Below, piece by piece: positions 57,116 through 64,000 of a DNA stretch of 64,000 bases. Location: assembly GCF_030272615.1 (NCBI RefSeq), contig NC_081414.1, positions 334,745,927 to 334,809,926 of the forward strand, given 5' to 3'. Each line of letters starts with the position of its first letter. Position 1 is the first letter of the stretch. The position numbers were made by a program, and so were the translations under genes. This stretch comes from Cryptomeria japonica (taxonomy: Eukaryota > Streptophyta > Pinopsida > Cupressales > Cupressaceae). The notes under the pieces were generated by a model that was not told the DNA's origin, ran no database searches, and worked only from the letters and a program-made list of their open reading frames with translations.

Positions 57116-58690
57116 TGTCTATTTAGCCTTGTGAATAGGCTTGGATGACAAAGTTGCGGTTTGGAAGTTTGATTTCCCTCCATTTCCCTCCTTTTTACGT
57201 GTTTTGTTTTATGAACTTGGTTTCTCGACTTTGTCATAATTAGGTTTACACTTCATCAAGTGGGTATTTCTAAAATTGCCACCATATTTTCACCCATCTT
57301 CTGAGCTTTCTAACCATATATTTTTTTTAATATTTGAACAATAACATATTATTATTGAATTTATTTTACCAGTGTCTCCATAGTTCTCAGAGACATGCGT
57401 CTACCATTTTTTTATAACTTTTGATCTACTTATCCAAATTTAAAAATTTTTATATATTATTGTAGTGCACTTGATTCTTTACAAAAAAAAAATTAAAAAA
57501 ATTGCATTTTCGATTGTTTTGGTGCAAGTTATGCTTCACACACAAACAGGTACCTGATTTTCAGGATGTGCTGATTGGAAAAATCATAAAAAAAAATACT
57601 AAACAAAAATTACAAAAAAATACACAACTTATAGTGCTCACTCTTAACTATCTTTTTGCCGAAGGATTTGTCAAAATACTAAATCTAACTATGACTTTTT
57701 TGATGTGCACGTTAGACACCATGTTATGTTTTTTAGAAAAAATTAGGGTTTGTTTTTCATGCGTGAAGGATTTGACCCCCTTAATCTTATCCAATTTTTT
57801 AAAAAATTAGTAGTTCGGAAACTAGATTCAAAGTACTACAATATTTTTTCTTTAGGTATCTTCATATCTAATGTGGATGACTCAACTTTCTCCTCCAAGT
57901 TCAGGTTTACCTGATTTTAGAAAGAAAAGAAAAAAAGTCTCCACTTATACCCCCCCTTTTGCACAAAATCTCGGTGCACTTACCTAGTAATATCTCGCTT
58001 CATTGTTGTCACCATATGAAGAGATCGCTATCATCATGTGAACTCAATTGCTACATCTCTATTGTACTAGTAGGTTGCCCAACTTCTACAATTGAGGAGT
58101 GGTAACTATTTATGATTATTGAGCATATTATCTTGATTTTAATTACATAATTTTATTTATTTATTTTGTGTCTTTTATCAATATCTTGTCTAAGGTTGTC
58201 CATGGAGGTGGAAACACTGAAGCGAGGATTTAACTAAGGTGAACCCCTATACAATTTCCCAACATATTTCTTTGGTCTTCCATAAATAGGCACATATAAA
58301 GGAATTGTTTGGGATAAGTTTGTGAATGTGTTGGATATTTTTGGTGACAGTTAAACCTTTCCTTGTCATTTCAATCATTTAACTTTACTTAGTGCTTTTA
58401 TTTTAGTTAATTTATATGGTTGTTTAGTTACACTATAGTTTTCAGTATTCAAAACATTATCAAGTTGTTGTTGTTTTTTTGTGGCAATCCTAGTTTTTTG
58501 TTCATATAGGTTGCTAGCGCATCATGCTTCCATCCACATGCCACAAATTCATCTGAAATAGAGAGCTTGCCACTTTTTCCAAGAGACTTTTATGGTTTGC
58601 ACTTTTAATTTTTGAAGTCTTGAAAATTTGAATAATTCTTATGCATGATTCAAACACATATTTAGTTAATTTTAGAAGATAAAACTCAAG
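57116..58690. other. Intergenic, no gene recognised
   Basis: AT-rich. The frame 57502-57810 has no recognisable domain. Confidence 0.4.
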
Positions 58691-59830
58691 GTCATAGTTA
58701 CTTGAGGGCTTATATGAATAGAGGGTATAAATTTTTGTCCTCAAAGGATTTGATTATCATTCATAGTGGTTCACTTTTCATACTCTACAATGAGTATGAC
58801 TTTGGTGTTCACTACATCAAAGACAAGGAGAATGTTTTTGCGAATGCCTTGAGTAGGAGGTATGGGATCTCAGTTTTGACCCTTGGTGTATATTTACAAA
58901 GCTATATTATTGGGGAACTTCCCAGCGATACTTGATATCAAGAGGTGAGAGCGAAAATTGAGTCTAGGAGAGCCCTTGAGGGTAGATTTTTGAGGTTACT
59001 CTTTGGTGTTAAATGGACTTTTGCATCATCTTGGTCACATTTATGTCCCAATTTATGGTGATATTCATTTCTTAGTTTTGTTTGAGACACATTATGCTCC
59101 TTATTTAGCACATCAACACATTAAGAATATGTATGGTTACCTTAGATAGTTGTATCATTAGGCAGATACGAGGTGCAATGTTGTTGATTTTGTGGCTAGA
59201 TGCCTAGATGTGTTAGAGGGTGAAGGTCAAATATCAAAATCCAATAGGTCTCTTGCAACCACATGTCATTCCTAAGTGGAAATGGGATACAATGCCTCTT
59301 GATTTCATTTTTGAGCTACCCGTGTCTTCTTGTTGTCATGATGCTATCATGGTTACGATGGATAAGTTGTCAAAGGTTTCTCGTTTCTCCCCCATGACAT
59401 CTTCATATACTACTACATCTATAGCATGTGTGCTTATAGAGGACATTGTGCACTAGCACATAATACTACATAAGATCATTTCAGATGAAGACCCAGTGTT
59501 CACATCCTTGTTGTGGACCTCTTGGCAGCATGTTTTGGGTACTAAGCTTAATCTCATTTTTACATAACACTCTAAGACCTACAGATAGATAGAATGAGTT
59601 AATTAGTTCTTGTGGATATGCTTCATTTGTATATCATGGAACAACAGTCGAGGTGGGAGGACTATTTGTATTTAGTAGAGTTTTCCTATAATTTTCAAAA
59701 GGTCAATGTTAATGGGGTTTTATAAGGGCAAAATAGCTCATTTTCATACTTAACTTTATTTTGGAGTTTTTGAGTGCCCAAAACCTTCCCTATATGCGGA
59801 TTTACAAATGGTGATTATGGACTGAATTAT
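58690..59830 (+). pseudogene. Gypsy (Ty3-type) RNase H and integrase relic
   Basis: The end of RNase H reads NEYDFGVHYIKDKENVFANA followed by LSRR (58785-58860), the Gypsy hallmark before the integrase. A decayed zinc-binding region follows near 59090-59215. Then come GLLQPHVIPKWKWDTMPLDF and MVTMDKLSKVSRFSPM (59240-59400), the first part of the Gypsy integrase core, and ISDEDPVFTS near 59475, which holds the second catalytic Asp region. Beyond 59560 only traces remain. No LTRs were found, so it is an isolated fragment. Confidence 0.85.
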
Positions 59831-62100
59831 AGGAGAAATTTTGTAAGGGTTTTCCGTTATAATAGGATTGGGGAAATGTTTATGTTATGTGGATTCATTC
59901 TCACATTTAGTTTGTTGGAAGAAATTCAAGATTGAAGTTTGTGGGTAATTTTGAGGTAGGATCTTCAATTCTTCATTTCCTCTTATTTTTTTGTATTTGA
60001 AATGGTTTAAAATAGATTCAATTAGGATAAGATGCATTTCCTTAGTTGAAATGAGTTCATTTGTATATGTAGTTTATTAGATTTAAGCAATTTTTTATAA
60101 ATATTGCATTTGGAAACATTACCATGACAAAATTTTAATTGAGTAGGTGAATTGATTATTTAAAAGTGAAAATTGAGTGTTAGGTGCATAGAGACCAAAA
60201 GGGTATTTTTACATTTTTGAGATTCAAACTTCAAAAATTTTGTGTTCTTCAAGCTATTTTCACGGTGAAAAACACTATTTAGTGGACTTTGGAAAAAGTT
60301 GAAAAGGAATGAAAAAGTGGAAATTTTCATATTTTGATGAAATGGAATGTGGAATGATGGAATTAGTATGTGAGATTTTTATTTGGAGTGAATTGCATAT
60401 TGTCTCATGATGTTATTGAGAATTGTGAAAGTATGCTTATGTGTTAAAAAGATGTGAAACTGTGAAATTTACATTATTTTTTATGTTGTGCCTTGTTCAT
60501 GTAGAAAGGAATGAGCCTAGGGTATGGGTTTTAGAGTTAGTTATGGGAGTTTATCTCAATAGAGGTTGGGGCACAAAATGGTCACTAGGATAATCTATTG
60601 AAGAGTTGTGTATAACCAACCAAATCTAAATAAAACATGGGTAATGAAACTAAGATAATTGGATAAATAAAGAATTTTTCTAGTATGATCAAGTCTCTTC
60701 GTCTTGAAAAGAGGACCACTTAGTGTGTGAGCCATCCCTTCATGATATGTGATGAAGCTTCCCTCTTGCACTCTCTAATATATAAACCCTATGTAGTATG
60801 AGTCGCACCCTAGGATATGTAGTACTCCTTCCATGTTTGTGCTTACTCTATGATCATATATGATGTGTATAATTCATGATTGATCTATGTGTAAGCCTAT
60901 CTCCCCCTCGTGTATTCAGTGCATGTTGTGTTTGGGCCATGTAATTATCTCCATGAGCATGTTAAATGAACCTTTGGGTTCCATATGGTTGGGTAGCATA
61001 TATAACCACCATGGGGGACAAAAGACTTTGGCATCAAAGTTGGTATTGGTCTCGTTCTACTCTTATCCCTTTCATGTTTTAAAGTTCTTTTCAATTTTTT
61101 CAATCTATAACTCAAGGATGTTTGAATCTAAGAAATGTAGTGATGTATTATTGTATATTATAACTTCAAGAAGGATAAATTGTAATCAAATGATAATGAG
61201 ATATATTATTAAATTTTGTGTGTGTTGATGTTGGTACAAAGCACAAGTTATCATGCATTATCTCCTTTCATTCCAAATTTTGCATTATGGTTAATGAGTA
61301 GGAATATTTCTTTGGGTTTTAAAATGAAACTAGTTGTTTTTTGAGTCACCCTAGAGAGTGTTGTAGTCCCCTCCCAAGTCTTTCATACCTCCTTGTGGAA
61401 TTTCATGTCATTTTGAGTCATTACGGGTTTGTTTGTGGCCTTCCCGAACATCTTATGAAATCTTGTAAAAGTATTTTAAGTGTTTTAATTATTTATCCTT
61501 GCATGTTTTAGCTTATATTGGGAATTTAGGGTGGTCGTGAGGTGGTTTTGCACTTGCCCATCCTCTCCCTTTGCTTGTCGATGATGGCCAGTGTCTAGGG
61601 GAGTTGATTTTTATTCTTCCTCCCAGAGCGCTTTTCGTATTTTTTGTGTTCTTGGGACTACCTAGGCACCTTTAGTATAGTTCATGTCTATGACATCCTA
61701 GTGACCAATACCTAGCTTTTATTTTTCTCATTGGTTAGGATAGATACACACTTAGAGGACAATAGTGTAGGTGTAAGGTTGCTAAAGACACCAATGGGGT
61801 GCGTGCAATAAGTTGAGTTTACTTTTTGCCTAAAAAGTGGAAGTGTATTTCTAAATTGTTAGACTTTAAATGATTGTATGCAAAATTCATCTAAATTTCT
61901 AATATCAATGAAAGTGAGGGGGGGGGGGGGGGGGGTGAGGAGTTCAGCTGCTCTATAACTACATGAAAATTGTCTTGAGTGAGTTTAAGGGGTCGACCCA
62001 TGTGGGTGGAGGAGGTGGTAAGGCCTCCTCCACAAGGGTAAGTGCCTTGTTTTGCCCCGATATTTCTCTTTGTTTCACATTTACTCCTCTCTTTGTTGTG
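59831..62100. other. Intergenic, no gene recognised
   Basis: Non-coding AT-rich DNA. The only notable item is the G homopolymer at 61918-61935. The frame 60887-61228 lacks any recognisable domain. Confidence 0.4.
61918..61935. repeat. G18 homopolymer
   Basis: Eighteen consecutive G residues. Confidence 0.97.
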
Positions 62101-62141
62101 TGTCGTTCATCCAGGTAGCGTGTGAGGGTGTATAAGGTATT

Positions 62142-64000
62142 ATGGGTGACACGTCAGATGGGATGGCAATTAATGTCGATTGGCCAATGGTCATTGTGGC
62201 TTTTGTTGATGGTAATAATGGAAAATCCTTTAAAGAGGCCCTTATGACTTGACCTTTTTTTGTTATGTGCGAAGCCAGGTTTAATGTGGTAATTTTTTCA
62301 GACTCTGACTCTACTGGCATCGAGAGTAAAGGAGGTAAGTTCTCTAGCCCTCCCTTGCCTACTTTGTCTGTCACTCCTAATGAATCCATGGTTAAAGCCA
62401 TTAATATGGAAAGAATAGGTTACAAGATATTGCAATTTTTTTAGTGGTCGTGGATGTGGCTAAATGTCCAGCTAGGAAATTTATATGTGAATGGATTAAA
62501 AAAGTACGGGTGAAAAAATTAGGGTTTTGTGTTTCTTTTTGTAGAATGATACAAAGAGGTTTATTTGTTATTCTTTAGAGATGCAAAGTCTTAGGTTACG
62601 TTTGTCCAAAATAAATTTTGGGTGATTGGTAAATGCAATTTTAGAGCCCTAAAATGGTCTCTTGATGTGGTCAATGATGAAATTCTTGCATTGTCATGTC
62701 CTAGATAGATAGAGGTTTACAAAAACCTCCCTCCAATTTTGTGGAATTTTATCCTGTAGATCCTTGAACCTATTGGCAAAGTGATTAGGGTTGATAACTC
62801 TCAAACCCTCGTGCCTTATTTGGATGCCTGAGTTTTGGTATCGCTTAACCCTAGCAAATAATTTCCTAGATTTGTTGAAATTAATGTCGATAATGACCCC
62901 ATTACTTGCCTTATTGAAACCCTTGGGGGAATCAATGCATGATTCCTTTGTAGATGCGAAGGGCATATTAGGAGGAATTGCCCTATTCTTTCATCTTGAA
63001 AAGTGGAGTTTGAATAAGGCTCAAGATAAGAATCCCCCCAAGATAAGGACTTTGGAGATAAGGCCCCCCCAATTGGTTGATGGGAGGAATGATAGCTCCT
63101 TGTTAAAGGATAAATTGGACTCTTTTAATTTATCCATTAAAGAAGCCATTTCTCTTCCAAATAGGGACTTACTGGTGCATGATCAATCGGTTAGCTTTGG
63201 GACTTTCACTTCTGAAGCTCCCCCTCACTCAGTTGTGGCTGAAGCCATTGTGCATATTAATGAGTCTCAAATGATATCAGGCCAATTTATGGTGCCTAAA
63301 TCTCATAAAGTTAGGAAGAAAAATGCACAACAACTTGTTTTGGAAAAATTAAAGATTCTTGTTCTATGCCCATGGATGATGATTCCAATGAGGCACCACC
63401 TAAGATGAAATTTTCCAATAACAAGAGATCTTCTTTGGTCCAATCTATTGTGAAAGGTCTTGAAGACAAGGAATGGTCCAACAATGATTTGGGCAGGTCC
63501 AGGGGTAGAACCTCCCCTGAGTTTGTCAATAGTCCTTTATGTCTCTAATAAGTTTGATATCCTTTCTAATGCCCATTTAGAGATTAATTTGCAGGATGAG
63601 AAACAAAAGGCTTTAGAAACCCGAGGGGTTGTTGCTCCCCCTCTATGTGCCCAAAACAATGCTTTCCTTGAGTTTGATTCTTCATATCAATACTCTATGG
63701 TTCACAAGGATAGTGCCTTCTTTGATATCATTGTTGTTGACCTTTCAGTTAAACCATCCATCCTTGATATATTACTCAAGCTTGGAGATTCTCCCTAGGA
63801 AGATTATGATCTGAATAATTGTGATGACTCCCTTGAGGGGGCTAGTTATGAGTCCAAGATGGAGGCATAGTTTTCTTCCATCAACTCGGTTACTAGTGGG
63901 GACCTGTAGGGTGAGGTTGGGAATGTGGAATGTGGTGAGCCAGGTACTACAGAGTCAGTAAGGATTTTTGAAAAGCATAAAATAGGTAGACGTAGGCAAA
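62142..64000 (+). pseudogene. LINE-3 ORF1 (DUF4283-type, CCHC knuckle), runs off window
   Basis: A likely start is ATG 62142 (MGDTSDGMAINVDW). Text matching plant LINE ORF1 follows in several frames: FVQNKFWVIGKCNFRALKWS (62610-62670), NLPPILWNF, PIGKVIRVDNSQTLVPYLDA (62770-62830), and the knuckle CRCEGHIRRNC with its first Cys just upstream (62948-62985). A Ser/Asp-rich C-terminal region continues in the frames 62791-63408 and 63366-63798. Stops and frameshifts are frequent. ORF2 would lie to the right of the window. Confidence 0.82.

Noticed and set aside
62081-62401. 106-codon minus-strand frame
   Set aside because: Lies antisense to LINE-3 ORF1, whose text is recognised on the plus strand.

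Overview
The window looks like nuclear DNA of a land plant with a large, repeat-dominated genome. A gymnosperm is plausible, but that is inference. Three observations point this way. Copia-type LTR elements carry plant-style primer sites (TGGTATCAGAGC and close variants) and polypurine tracts (AAGTGGGAGAT). L1-type LINEs and PIF1-helicase relics are present. No intact conventional gene was found in 64 kb. I found no tRNA, rRNA, CRISPR or prokaryotic feature.

Layout. 1-2.5 kb: a minus-strand Copia cut off by the left window edge and fused at its gag end to a PIF1-like helicase pseudogene (2.5-3.4 kb). 3.4-7.4 kb: non-coding repeat. 7.4-22.2 kb: a nested stack. An old LTR (D) is split by element A (7575-15832, TSD AAAGG, gag-like frame only), which is itself split by Copia B (10332-15304, minus strand). 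D is split again by Copia C (16303-21178, minus strand, TSD GCTAT). 24.7-30.5 kb: a full-length decayed L1-type LINE on the minus strand with a 16-bp target duplication. 32.4-35.3 kb: a short non-autonomous LTR element (E) with a gag-like relic. 36.9-37.2 kb: a small membrane-protein frame. 37.5-43.3 kb: a second LINE (plus strand) with an RNase H domain, split by a solo LTR (40221-41624) that is an inverted relative of D. 43.4-44.7 kb: CT-rich simple repeats between two copies of a ~290-bp unit.

45.4-57.1 kb is the most unusual part. Two convergent decayed genes lie between arrays of a ~30-bp motif that are in inverted orientation at the two ends. The plus-strand gene has about ten exons, and the introns whose phase can be read are all phase 0. 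The minus-strand gene has a helix-turn-helix-like segment, Cys/His clusters, a candidate acidic catalytic core and a GHGKG motif, and resembles a transposase of a family I cannot name. Between the genes is a 359-bp tandem satellite. The right flank holds GA tracts, a strand-alternating minisatellite and a BTB-like fragment. I read this as a candidate undescribed or poorly described two-gene DNA transposon.

58.7-59.8 kb carries a Gypsy RNase H/integrase relic, and 62.1-64 kb a third LINE ORF1 running off the right edge. Nearly all coding copies are broken. Where paralogues inside the window can be compared, many stops are C-to-T changes at CAG, CAA or CGA codons, which is what long-term cytosine methylation would produce.
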